Part shown: one piece after another, positions 8,879-16,555 of the stretch | Position numbering within the stretch: position 1 is the first letter of the stretch | Layout of the letters: each line of letters starts with the position of its first letter | Origin: Clostridium_AF sediminicola | GTDB taxonomy: Bacteria; Bacillota; Clostridia; Clostridiales; Clostridiaceae | Direction: 5' to 3' | NCBI RefSeq assembly: GCF_050402865.1 | Contig: NZ_BAABMF010000003.1 | Span: 186,001-250,000 of the forward strand | DNA length: 64,000 nt | Translations under genes and position numbers: made by a program | The notes under the pieces: model-generated | Seen by the model: only the letters and a program-made list of their open reading frames with translations | What the model was told of the DNA's origin: nothing | The model's database searches: none

Positions 8879-9388
8879 TTAAAACAATTCTTTGATCTTT
8901 GAAACTATTAGGGACGCATCATAAACTTTGTTATCAAGAGATATGCCTATCTCATACTCAAGGATAGATACACCTATACTTAAATCCGAATACTTATTCT
9001 TTACCAACTTTCTGCTTTGAATGTAGTTGCTATTGTATAGGTATTGCTCCCATTGATTTTGATCATTAACGTTAGTAAGAAAAATCCCCTCTAGATTGTA
9101 TTGGAATGCATCTGTAATAATTTTTTTGAACTTATCAGGATCACAAAGCAGTACCACATTTGTAATTGGAGAATTGTTCACAGAAAAAGCTGTCGTATAT
9201 TTTATTCCCATTTGTTTCATCTCTAAAAGAATCGGACTCAAGTCATCTTCGGAGTCAATTATTGCCAATATATTGCCAAAATTGAAAACACTAATTAGCT
9301 GCAAGATATTTTGTGCCGTGCAATCAATTCTCTTAACAAATATGTCTGCTATTCTTTTGTATACATACTTTTCTACCTTGACCTTCAT
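8879..9388 (-). CDS. Putative immunity protein for the His-rich RHS tip
   Basis: The 169-residue product starts MKVKVEKYVYKRIADIFVKR and has no signal or membrane segment. Its start codon overlaps the stop of the RHS gene (ATGA, 9385-9388), the tightest coupling in the array. I recognise no family. Translational coupling to the toxin is the argument for an immunity role. Confidence 0.65.
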   Translation of the reverse strand: MKVKVEKYVYKRIADIFVKRIDCTAQNILQLISVFNFGNILAIIDSEDDLSPILLEMKQMGIKYTTAFSVNNSPITNVVLLCDPDKFKKIITDAFQYNLEGIFLTNVNDQNQWEQYLYNSNYIQSRKLVKNKYSDLSIGVSILEYEIGISLDNKVYDASLIVSKIKELF

Positions 9389-11862
9389 CTTTTAAATCCT
9401 CCGTATAGACCAGCGCCTATTGTTCCAATCTGAAAATGAGTAGATGGATATGCACCCGGGAAATGCATATGAAAAAGGGTGTTTGAACCTACATCAATTC
9501 TGAAAGTCTTTCCTACTTTTAAAAATGTTCCCCCATTGTTTTTAAGGTATAGTTTGTCTGGAGATAGAACTTTGATGTTTTTTGTTAATTTTATACCACT
9601 TACATTTTTTCCCGCATTCACAGTTGCCTTCGCAGCGACTTTAAATCCTGCACTCGCAACTTGTGAGGCGCCTGCCATTATCCCTCCAGTCATGAATCCA
9701 TCTGCTGCGCCATTTATTGCTCCTGTTAATGCTGCTTTGCCTGCACCTTCCCAACTTCCAGTACTTATCCTATGACTTACTGCTCCCGCAGCTGAACCTA
9801 CTGCTCCACCAATCAAACCTGCTGTAGCAGCCGCTTTAACACCTGCTATCAGAGCTGGCAAAACTGCACCACCGGTTAATGCTGTTACTGCAACACCAAC
9901 ACCGATTGCCGCAGCACCAATTAATACTTTTGTCGCCCAAGATGGCCAATGTCCATCTTCATCGCTCATATTAACTGGATTGTTAAAGCAGTAAGCGAAA
10001 AGGTTATTTTCAAGAATGTGATCATTTCCTCCATCGAGAACATCAATATCATCCACATTAATAAACCTACCCCAACTTGGGTTATAGTACCTTGATTGCA
10101 GATAATACAACTCAGTCTCTGAATCATATCTATATCCACGATATCTATATGGATTCTTAACTCCAATGCTATCTCTTAAAGAACCAGTTATTCCATTTTT
10201 GTCCGTATCTGTAGCGTCATCTAACTCATCTTGGGATGGAGTTAGTTTCCCCCATGAATCATAATTATATTTTACCACCTGTATACCATTCTCATCAAAT
10301 AACCCAGTAATATCTCCTTGAGCATTTCTAATGTAGTAATATTCAGTTCCATTTAAGTCCATACTAACCAATTTACCATTACTATCATAAGTATAGTAAA
10401 TTGAATCTGTCCCATCTGACTCAAAGGTTACTTTGTCACCTTCAAGATGATATTTTGTTGTAACACTACCAACTGTTTTTTCTGTTCTTATACCTGATGA
10501 ATTATATTTAAAGCTTATTGATTGTCCATTTCCATTCATGGAATTTAACTGTCTTCCATGTTCCCAATCAAATGTCCAACCATCATAAGTTAATGGATTA
10601 CCTATAGCATCATAAGTTATATCTTTTCCATTAAAGCTTGTTAGTTTATCTTTCCAAGTAGAGTCATCATAGCTATATTCTATTGTTTCAATAGGTTCAT
10701 ATGTGTTATTTTCAATAATTTCAACATCATCTACTGCTAGCCAGCTATAGTTATCTGTTCCAAAGTCAAACCTTAATTGTATTGATGTTATCCCTTCAGG
10801 ACAAGTCCACGTTTTCTCCATTCTATGCCATTCTTGATCTCCTACTAGAGTTGTATCAAGATAAACATGATTACCATCACTTAACCTCATATAACTTGAA
10901 TTTGATAATAAGGTACCTGTTGTAGCTTCTTTATGATAAAAACTTATATTGTATGTTTTCCCTGGAGTTACTTGCATAGGACGATTGATATATACATAAT
11001 TATCTCCTTCATCCCCATCCATATAGAAGTATTTATCTCCTGTTCTTGCTGTTCCTGCATTGCTGGTATTAATGATTTTTGTGGCTCCTATTCCATATCG
11101 TGAGTCAATATAATTAATTCCAAGCTCAAAACTTCCATCTGAATTTAAGTTATTATCTCCCATATCTTGAACTCGAATATCATCTACTGCAAGCCAGCTA
11201 TAGTCATCTGCTCCAAAGCCAAACCTTAATTGTATTGATGTTATTCCTTCTGAACAAGTCCACATCTTATCCATTTTTCTCCACTGAGAATCACCTATTA
11301 AGGTCGTATCAAAAGAAACATGACTTCCATCACTTAATTTTATATAGCTTGAATCACCTGTTAGATTACCTTGTGTATATTCTTTATGATAAAAACTTAT
11401 TTTATATGTTTTTCCTGGAGTTACTTGCATACTTTGATTAATATATGCATAATTATCTCCTGAATATCCCTGCATATAGAAGTATTTATCTCCTGCTATT
11501 GCAATTCCTGCATTACTTGTATCAGTGATTAATGTACTTCCTGTTCCGTATCTTGATTCAATCTCATTTATTCCAAGCTCAAAGCTTCCATCAACATATA
11601 AATTATTATTTTGAATATCCAAGAAATTATTTTGTAATAATGTACCATTAGTAAATGGATAAACTGTCCTTTTCGTTATATTACCGCCACCATCATAGGT
11701 ATAAGTAATTGTATTTCCTAAGACTTCATTATCTTCTCTAATAAGCTCGTTTAGTTCATTATAATAATATTTTATCTGTTTACCATTTTCAGTTATAGTT
11801 TCAATATTTCCATTTGCATCATTAAGATAAACCACTTCAACTATAAATCTATGCATGTCCAA
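9385..11862 (-). CDS. RHS/YD-repeat protein with two CBM-like domains and unknown toxin tip (5'-truncated)
   Basis: This is the longest RHS piece, 825 residues. It begins within YD repeats (VYLNDANGNIETITENGKQI), then has two tandem, near-identical beta-sandwich modules of about 150 residues (each opening DGSFELGIN and closing WLAVDD), resembling CBM_4_9-type carbohydrate-binding domains. More YD repeats follow, then the core YRGYRYDSETELYYLQSRYY and NNPVNMSDEDGH near residue 645, a Gly/Ala-rich segment, and a ~75-residue tip. The tip carries FHMHFPGAYPSTHFQIG, a His-rich motif that could be catalytic, but the family is not recognised. The N-terminal secretion part is absent: the frame starts at an ATG within a breakpoint upstream of the YD repeats. 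Confidence 0.75.
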   Translation of the reverse strand: MDMHRFIVEVVYLNDANGNIETITENGKQIKYYYNELNELIREDNEVLGNTITYTYDGGGNITKRTVYPFTNGTLLQNNFLDIQNNNLYVDGSFELGINEIESRYGTGSTLITDTSNAGIAIAGDKYFYMQGYSGDNYAYINQSMQVTPGKTYKISFYHKEYTQGNLTGDSSYIKLSDGSHVSFDTTLIGDSQWRKMDKMWTCSEGITSIQLRFGFGADDYSWLAVDDIRVQDMGDNNLNSDGSFELGINYIDSRYGIGATKIINTSNAGTARTGDKYFYMDGDEGDNYVYINRPMQVTPGKTYNISFYHKEATTGTLLSNSSYMRLSDGNHVYLDTTLVGDQEWHRMEKTWTCPEGITSIQLRFDFGTDNYSWLAVDDVEIIENNTYEPIETIEYSYDDSTWKDKLTSFNGKDITYDAIGNPLTYDGWTFDWEHGRQLNSMNGNGQSISFKYNSSGIRTEKTVGSVTTKYHLEGDKVTFESDGTDSIYYTYDSNGKLVSMDLNGTEYYYIRNAQGDITGLFDENGIQVVKYNYDSWGKLTPSQDELDDATDTDKNGITGSLRDSIGVKNPYRYRGYRYDSETELYYLQSRYYNPSWGRFINVDDIDVLDGGNDHILENNLFAYCFNNPVNMSDEDGHWPSWATKVLIGAAAIGVGVAVTALTGGAVLPALIAGVKAAATAGLIGGAVGSAAGAVSHRISTGSWEGAGKAALTGAINGAADGFMTGGIMAGASQVASAGFKVAAKATVNAGKNVSGIKLTKNIKVLSPDKLYLKNNGGTFLKVGKTFRIDVGSNTLFHMHFPGAYPSTHFQIGTIGAGLYGGFKR

Positions 11863-11948
11863 AACTCATTGGTGCCTGAGATTTTTGACATGTATAGATT
11901 AAGTTTACGTAAGGTTTATTTTCTGTATAGCTTATTGAGCTGCCATTG

Positions 11949-12255
11949 TTAGTTATAGTACTTACTCTTGTAGTTGTTGATTTTGCTTCTGCATTTAATG
12001 TAAAAAAGCATGCTCCTCTTCTCAAGAAACATGCTTTTTTCGTACCCTTCGGGTCACCTATTTACTTTAATTCTTTTTATCTATACCTGCACTGTTATAT
12101 CTATAATTCCATAAAGTATGTTAAACATTACTTTTTCTTTATAAGCAATACTAACCTATCACTCCTTCGCATCGGATTTCCATCCTCGCATCGCTATTCG
12201 CTCAATGTTGTTACACTTCGTTCACAACGACTTGAATCTGGTAAATTTTACACCC
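11949..12255. repeat. Repeat R1, copy B
   Basis: Second copy of the ~305-base repeat at 6069-6376. It includes the same hairpin (AAAAAAGCATG...CATGCTTTTTT, 12001-12040) and ends at the same GGTGTAAAATTTACC exon sequence. It lies just upstream of the RHS gene at 9385-11862, matching the location of copy A upstream of the other RHS fragment. Confidence 0.7.
12001..12040. terminator. Strong bidirectional terminator hairpin in R1 copy B
   Basis: AAAAAAGCATG is fully complementary to CATGCTTTTTT across a 17-base loop, with A and T tracts. It would stop transcription entering the RHS fragment from upstream. Confidence 0.65.
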
Positions 12256-12295
12256 CAGCAGGCTGTGGCGAGACCTTTAGGCTGAGCTTGTTTTC
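12256..12295 (-). mobile_element. Ghost of a group II intron 5' end
   Basis: Minus-strand CAAGCTCAGCCTAAAGGTCT, running on into CGCCACAGCCTGCTG, aligns with the first 50 bases of the intron at 8379 (CAAGCTCAACCTGGAGGTTT, then CGCAAACACCT). It directly precedes the same 3' exon, GGTGTAAAATTT. This suggests the same intron once occupied this site and lost its interior by deletion. Confidence 0.45.
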
Positions 12296-12410
12296 TATTT
12301 TTAGGCAAAGAAATAGAGCTAACGCTGCCAGTATCGCTGACGTTAGCTCCTATAATTACACTTTTTGTATTCAATATAATAATATATATTTGATTTTCCT
12401 TTTGATTCAC

Positions 12411-12630
12411 CTAAAAAACAAGCTCAACAAGTACTATGACCTGTTGAGCTATTTTTATTTGCTTGTACTCACTGCATTATTTGAATTATGCTGTTAAGAT
12501 TTCTTCCTACTTTCCAACAATTTACTGTAATTATAAGAAATTCTTTGACATATCTTTTTTACGAAGCGAGTTTCAACTGTATTTTGCAGTTACTTCACAA
12601 AAATTGTAACCATCATTTTTTTATTTCTCA
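12411..12630. repeat. Repeat R2, copy B
   Basis: Second copy of the 225-base repeat at 1613-1839. It opens with an intact hairpin, AGCTCAACA-loop-TGTTGAGCT followed by ATTTTTATTT (12419-12455), which would act as a terminator on the plus strand. The GAAGCGAGTTTCAACTGTAT block is conserved. Together with R1 copy B it fills the 930-base gap between two toxin cassettes; no gene is visible there. Confidence 0.6.
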
Positions 12631-12789
12631 TACTACTTCATTGCCCCTACTTCGCATCGGATTTCCGCTCTCTCTTCTTACAATTAGCTCACAATCCTCA
12701 AGAAGCTTTGCCTGCATATAACACTTATTACACGTATATCGTCATAATTTAGCATTCTCTAACGTATATTAGCTTGTGTACAAAGTACT

Positions 12790-13326
12790 TTAGTAGTCAT
12801 ATTCATCTTCAAAAAGACAGTTATATACAGTTACATTTTCCTGTCTCAACTCAAGCGATACATCAGCGACTTGTAAAGATAATACTTCATCACCTAACAA
12901 TTCTAAATTGAACTTATAAAGAAATTGGTTGACTTTATTTGATATTATTAAATGCTCCTCTAAAAAAGGTGAATTTTTACTGGTGAATTTAATTCTTTTT
13001 CCATCATATTCATATTTTATAAACTTAACTGTTGCATATGGTGCTATAACTGATATTTGAACTTGCACTCTATATGCACACCCATTACCAATTATAAAAT
13101 CATCAAATTCTTGCGTCCCAATTTTTGCTGATGTATCTGAAATATTAATGTACATAGTAAAACATGTACTATAATTAAAATCAGTAAAATTCTCTATACC
13201 CTTATTCGGGAAAAATGTACTTAGTTCATTTTCCCAATAATTGATATCAATATATTTACTCAATAAATATTTTATATCTCCTTTTTTATATACTCTATTA
13301 ATGTCATTAAACACATTACTGCTCAA
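12790..13326 (-). CDS. Putative immunity protein for the 13329-13904 tip
   Basis: A 178-residue acidic soluble protein beginning MSSNVFNDINRVYKKGDIKY, started by TTG at 13324-13326. Its Shine-Dalgarno sequence AGGAGG is formed by the last two Arg codons of the toxin tip, whose stop lies two bases upstream of this start. That coupling strongly suggests a toxin-immunity pair. The family is not recognised; the product is beta-rich with a conserved-looking YNCLFEDEYDY end. Confidence 0.65.
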   Translation of the reverse strand: MSSNVFNDINRVYKKGDIKYLLSKYIDINYWENELSTFFPNKGIENFTDFNYSTCFTMYINISDTSAKIGTQEFDDFIIGNGCAYRVQVQISVIAPYATVKFIKYEYDGKRIKFTSKNSPFLEEHLIISNKVNQFLYKFNLELLGDEVLSLQVADVSLELRQENVTVYNCLFEDEYDY

Positions 13327-13328
13327 TA

Positions 13329-13904
13329 TTATTCCCTCCTAGGAACTGGATAACCATGTATCATGCCTGTCTTTTTCTTCTGATGAACTTTTACCCTTGT
13401 TTCCCCATTTGCCCCAATAACTCTTCCAGTATCCCAAACTCTAACTTGATCACCTGGTGTATCTTTTACAATTTCTCCGTTCTGCCAACCTTCTTGGGTT
13501 AAATCAACTCCATTTTCACCTACTGGCCATTGTGTTTTTGTTGGAATACTTCCTTTGTGCGTTGGAACATGCTTTTTCTGACTTCCTGCATCAACTGGTG
13601 GTGCTCCTGGAACATCACCACATACAGGTCCTTGGCTTGGTAGTCCTGTAACATCACGTCCCCCTCCTTTGGGTGCTTTACTATTATCGCCATTTGCAAC
13701 TGACGCATCTCCTCCAGAACTGTTCGAGTGAGTAATATGATCTTTGTAATGTGAAACTACAGGCCTTATAATAGTATAATATACTAATACTGTTACACCA
13801 ACGGTTGCTACAATACCTATAGTCAAAGGTATAGATAGCATTCCTCCTACAACAGAAAATATTGATGTTAGTACCCCTCCAAAATATCCATTAGGATCAT
13901 CCAT
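13329..13904 (-). CDS. Orphan RHS tip, possibly EndoU/BECR-type nuclease
   Basis: The frame opens with the last RHS core motif (MDDPNGY), continues with two hydrophobic segments (residues 8-50) and a Gly/Ser/Pro linker, and ends with a domain of about 75 residues. That end contains KTQWP, GWQNGEIVKDTPGDQVRVWD and a closing GETRVKVHQKKKTGMIHGYP. The spaced KTQWP...G-x-x-x-x-V-x-V...GMIHGYP layout recalls EndoU/BECR-fold toxins, but the match is by eye and weak. The rest of the RHS gene is replaced by a group II intron remnant that ends inside the Pro-Val codons of the PVNM motif. Confidence 0.6.
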   Translation of the reverse strand: MDDPNGYFGGVLTSIFSVVGGMLSIPLTIGIVATVGVTVLVYYTIIRPVVSHYKDHITHSNSSGGDASVANGDNSKAPKGGGRDVTGLPSQGPVCGDVPGAPPVDAGSQKKHVPTHKGSIPTKTQWPVGENGVDLTQEGWQNGEIVKDTPGDQVRVWDTGRVIGANGETRVKVHQKKKTGMIHGYPVPRRE

Positions 13905-13912
13905 ATTAACTG

Positions 13913-14445
13913 GTCGGGTAGAGTAATGGCGCAGTACTATAAAAGCCTGTTTCCATTACCCTCCACAAAGAACCGTACGTGAAGTTTTCCCTCATACGGC
14001 TCAATTGATGAATTCGTCTAACAGTTTATGATTCCTATGTACTGGTTTCTACTTTCACATATTATAATATCTAACTTGGTAGTCATTGTATAGACCCCAC
14101 ACATTATATATTATTTCGCTACTCCATTTCTTCCAGCCAAAGCCCATCTTTCCTTGAGCTCTTCTTGCGAATCTTCGTACTTTCTTTTCCACCCAGCCTT
14201 TTATAAATTGAAATACTCTTGTTGAATGTCCTATTCTATAATAATTTACCCATCCTCGTAGTATTGGATTAAGTCCTTTTATCATATCTTCAACTGTTTT
14301 ATCCCTACTACTTTTTATGTGAGTTCTGACTTTATCTACTAGTGATTTTAGTTTTGCTTTCTTTGGTCTTAGTAATACCATCTTCTTTTCCTTATGTCTT
14401 ACCATTCTATATTGAAATCCAAGAAATTCAAAATTTTCTGCTATT
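13913..14445 (-). mobile_element. 3' remnant of a second group II intron inside an RHS gene
   Basis: Domain V is at 13970-14002 (GAGCCGTATGAGGG...ACGTACGGTTC). Domain VI pairs GTAATGG with CCATTAC, and the intron ends CTACCCGAC just before CAGTTAATATGGA, the RHS codons for PVNM. The 5' part of the intron and the upstream RHS exon are missing, replaced by unrelated DNA near 14450-14600. Confidence 0.75.
13970..14002 (-). ncRNA. Group II intron domain V (second intron)
   Basis: Thirty-three bases with the GAGCCGTATG / CGTACGGTTC stem and a GGGAAAACTT loop region, matching the domain V at 6418-6450. Confidence 0.85.
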
Positions 14446-14570
14446 ACCGTAACCGGTAAAATATTGCACAAGAAAACACTGAATATGGTTATAGCCATAT
14501 TCTTCCTAAAGTTTCTCAACAATTTTCTCCCCTTTGTTTTAATTATATTTAAATTATACAAAGATTTCAT
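14055..14570 (-). pseudogene. Group II intron maturase, C-terminal remnant
   Basis: From about residue 45 on, the frame is a maturase-specific (GIIM) domain: ENFEFLGFQYRMVRHKEKKM, KAKLKSLVDKVRTHI, the signature LNPILRGWVNYYRIG and a basic RRFARRAQGKMGFGWKKWS tail. The first 44 residues are hydrophobic and unrelated to maturases. No reverse transcriptase domain is present. The product differs from the maturase at 6464-7795, so a different intron lineage was involved. Confidence 0.75.
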
Positions 14571-14630
14571 CGAATTTTATACACATATTTGAATATTACC
14601 AATATTTACACATATATAAATATGTTTCAT

Positions 14631-14965
14631 ATGTTAAAGTCTTTTTTAGATAAAATTAATAAATTCGGTCCTATAGATATATCTGAAAATGTTAATGAAT
14701 CTATAATAATGACTGTAGAAGAATATGAAACTATACTGCTGATACTATGCAAGTAGCACGCTCTACTGTGCAAAGAATTTATAATGATGCTCGTAAAAAA
14801 TTAGCAGATAGTTTAGTGAATGGTAAGGTTTTAATAATCGAAGGTGGTAACTATAGACTTTGTAGTGATTTTGATAACAAAAGAAATTGCAATGTCTGTA
14901 AAGGAAATAGGCATGGACACGGACATCGTCATGGCAGAAAAAACTCACCAGCAGTAGACCTATAA
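14631..14965 (+). pseudogene. UPF0251 (DUF134) DNA-binding protein, broken
   Basis: The C-terminal half matches the family well: TMQVARSTVQRIYNDARKKL is the helix-turn-helix and SLVNGKVLIIEGGNYRLC the usual closing motif, followed by a His/Gly tail. The N-terminal half (KFGPIDISENVNESIIMTVE, then EYETI) is in another frame. The join at about 14740 lacks roughly a dozen codons (the expected RLxDxEGLxQEEC stretch) and shifts frame, ending in TAG. A terminator follows. The remnant marks the upstream border of the RHS array. Confidence 0.7.
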
Positions 14966-14968
14966 ATT

Positions 14969-15000
14969 AAAGATGAGAGACAGCACTCTCATCTTTTTTC
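14969..15000 (+). terminator. Rho-independent terminator after the UPF0251 remnant
   Basis: AAGATGAGAG pairs with CTCTCATCTT across ACAGCA, followed by TTTTTC, 10 bases after the stop codon. Confidence 0.8.
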
Positions 15001-15247
15001 ATTGTATAGGAATTTATAAATTTTTCCAGGAATTTCATACTTGTCAAATGCAGTTATTTCAATACATTGCAGTATTATGTAAAATTTTTAAACTAATTTA
15101 TAAATTCCATCCTTTAGTGAGTAGAAGAAGCATATATAGCGTAAAAGGCATCGTAACAAGCTTTAGAAATTCTTATTCATTTTTGTAATATATGCGTTAA
15201 GAAAAATTATTGTTTGAGCTTGCGAGTTATAATTTTTTAGCATATAT

Positions 15248-15315
15248 TTAAGAAAATGAATTAGATTTTCTTAGTGAAGTGGAGTGTCTTTGTAGCTATA
15301 TATGCATTTGTTCTT
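15248..15315. repeat. Repeat R6, copy 1
   Basis: About 68 bases match 31052-31118 at roughly 87% by eye: a hairpin AAGAAAAT-GAATTAG-ATTTTCTT followed by GAAGTG-AGTG-CTTT-TAGCTATATATG. It lies between the UPF0251 remnant and a 42-codon gene. The rest of 15001-15352 holds no gene that I can see. Confidence 0.65.
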
Positions 15316-15352
15316 TCCCATCACCGTCGTTATAACTACTCTGAACTCTTAA

Positions 15353-15481
15353 CTAATAAACGTCCTCTCCATTAAAATTCTCATATTGTGGTTTGTTCTT
15401 TTTACCTTTTCTGTTTTTATCTGTAGGTTTTATACCATCATTTTTCTTACTTTTCTTATGAGTTTGACCTTTAAATTCCAT
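15353..15481 (-). CDS. Small basic protein, 42 residues
   Basis: ATG at 15479-15481 follows an AAAGGTG site by seven bases. The product MEFKGQTHKKSKKNDGIKPT continues to a stop at 15353 and is Lys/Asn-rich with no Cys or hydrophobic stretch. It resembles in composition the short basic proteins common in spore-forming clostridia, but I cannot name a family. The stop is followed by GTTAAGAGTTCAGAG, one of the post-stop repeats seen after several genes here. Confidence 0.5.
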   Translation of the reverse strand: MEFKGQTHKKSKKNDGIKPTDKNRKGKKNKPQYENFNGEDVY

Positions 15482-15552
15482 ATATTCATCACCTTTTCTT
15501 TAGAATTTTTGTACTAACTTTTTTCTTTTACTTAGCTTTCCCAAAAATAATT

Positions 15553-15602
15553 TTTTTTATAAAAAAAAGAAAAGGTAGCATAAGTTAAGCTGCTACCTTT
15601 TC
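15553..15602 (-). terminator. Terminator overlapping the end of the YdcZ-like gene
   Basis: AAAAGGTAGCA pairs with TGCTACCTTTT, followed on the minus strand by CTTTTTTTT. The stop codon of the upstream gene lies in the loop. Confidence 0.8.
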
Positions 15603-16025
15603 TTTATCAATCTTCATATTATAAACAATACCTAATATAATAAATACGCCTCCAATAACCTTACCAGTAGGCAGTTGCTTTAAATAAAAATAATCTAGTA
15701 AAATCCCTGCAAGAAGTTGTCCCGAAAATATCAAAATGGTTGTATAGAATACTGGAATTTTAGGTATAATTACATTATTCATCATTACAGCACCTACACC
15801 TAGCAATCCACCTATTAAATATACTAATGGAATATTCCTTATAACCGATAGTTGCAAATCAAACCCTTTATAAATTAGTAAATATAGTATTGTGGAACAC
15901 AGCAATCCTACGACATAATTTATAAATGTTCCTCCAGTTAAACTAATTTTTTGGGCTAATTTAGCATTCAAAATAATTCCTAATATTACGATACCACCTG
16001 TAATTAAAGCTAATAGTATATACAT
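15585..16025 (-). CDS. DMT-superfamily transporter, YdcZ (DUF606) type, subunit 2
   Basis: The 146-residue product has five predicted hydrophobic helices and matches the half-sized YdcZ family of drug/metabolite transporters: GGIVILGIILNAKLAQK at the start, GGLLGVGAVMMNN in the middle, ILIFSGQLLAGILLDYF and GGVFIILGIV near the end. Family members act as homo- or heterodimeric inner-membrane exporters of unknown substrate. It starts ten bases after the related gene at 16036-16455, so the two probably form a heterodimer. The pair is divergent from a Crp/Fnr regulator that may control it. Confidence 0.75.
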   Translation of the reverse strand: MYILLALITGGIVILGIILNAKLAQKISLTGGTFINYVVGLLCSTILYLLIYKGFDLQLSVIRNIPLVYLIGGLLGVGAVMMNNVIIPKIPVFYTTILIFSGQLLAGILLDYFYLKQLPTGKVIGGVFIILGIVYNMKIDKEKVAA

Positions 16026-16035
16026 ACAATTCCCC

Positions 16036-16455
16036 CTAGAATCTCAACATTGCAAAGATACCAATGCACATTAATATAATACCAATAATTTTTTTAGGTA
16101 TAAATTCATATTTCTTAACTCCCAATAATCCAAAGTGATCAATTACGCAAGAAGCAATTATTTGACCTACTAATCCGATACCTAAAGTCAAAGTTACCCC
16201 TAATTCACTAACGCATACACTATTTGAAAACACTGTGAAAACGCCAAGAGCTCCTCCCATAAATAATATGAATGGTACTTTTGCTATACTTATTTTTTGT
16301 TTTTTCATTATTATAATTATCGTAATAGCTATAAGCCCAGTGATATGAATAACTATTAGTGCAGCATAATCGCCTAATGACATTGCCAATAATCCATTCA
16401 CCATAACCATTAGCGATATCAACATTCCATCAAAAATAGCTAACCCTTTAAACAT
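16036..16455 (-). CDS. DMT-superfamily transporter, YdcZ (DUF606) type, subunit 1
   Basis: A 139-residue, five-helix membrane protein of the same family as its downstream neighbour; key stretches are MVNGLLAMSLGDYAALIVIH, GGALGVFTVFSNSVCVSELG and LGIGLVGQIIASCVIDHFGL. It is the first gene of the pair, with a GGGGGA-rich ribosome binding site. The intergenic region with the divergent regulator contains the palindrome AGGAC-N4-GTCCT. Substrate unknown. Confidence 0.75.
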   Translation of the reverse strand: MFKGLAIFDGMLISLMVMVNGLLAMSLGDYAALIVIHITGLIAITIIIIMKKQKISIAKVPFILFMGGALGVFTVFSNSVCVSELGVTLTLGIGLVGQIIASCVIDHFGLLGVKKYEFIPKKIIGIILMCIGIFAMLRF

Positions 16456-16519
16456 AAACTTTCTCCCCCTACTTTACTTTTTCCCAATAATAAGTTAACA
16501 TAGTTTCAAAAAGATTATT

Positions 16520-16533
16520 AGGACTTTTGTCCT
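16520..16533. promoter_or_regulatory. Putative Crp/Fnr-type operator
   Basis: AGGAC-TTTT-GTCCT is a perfect inverted repeat with the four-base spacing used by Fnr-type dimers. It lies 22 bases before the regulator's start and 65 bases before the divergent transporter pair. Confidence 0.55.
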
Positions 16534-16555
16534 GTTTAATAAGAGGAAAATAAAT

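Noticed and set aside
12222..12410. Minus-strand frame of 62 codons
   Set aside because: It spans a hairpin (GAGCTAACG...CGTTAGCTC), the intron footprint and the R1 end, so it is a chance frame across a repeat junction.
11946..12497. Plus-strand open frame of 183 codons
   Set aside because: It runs through repeat R1 copy B, its terminator hairpin and the start of R2; the translated sequence resembles nothing and the homologous copy A does not keep it open.
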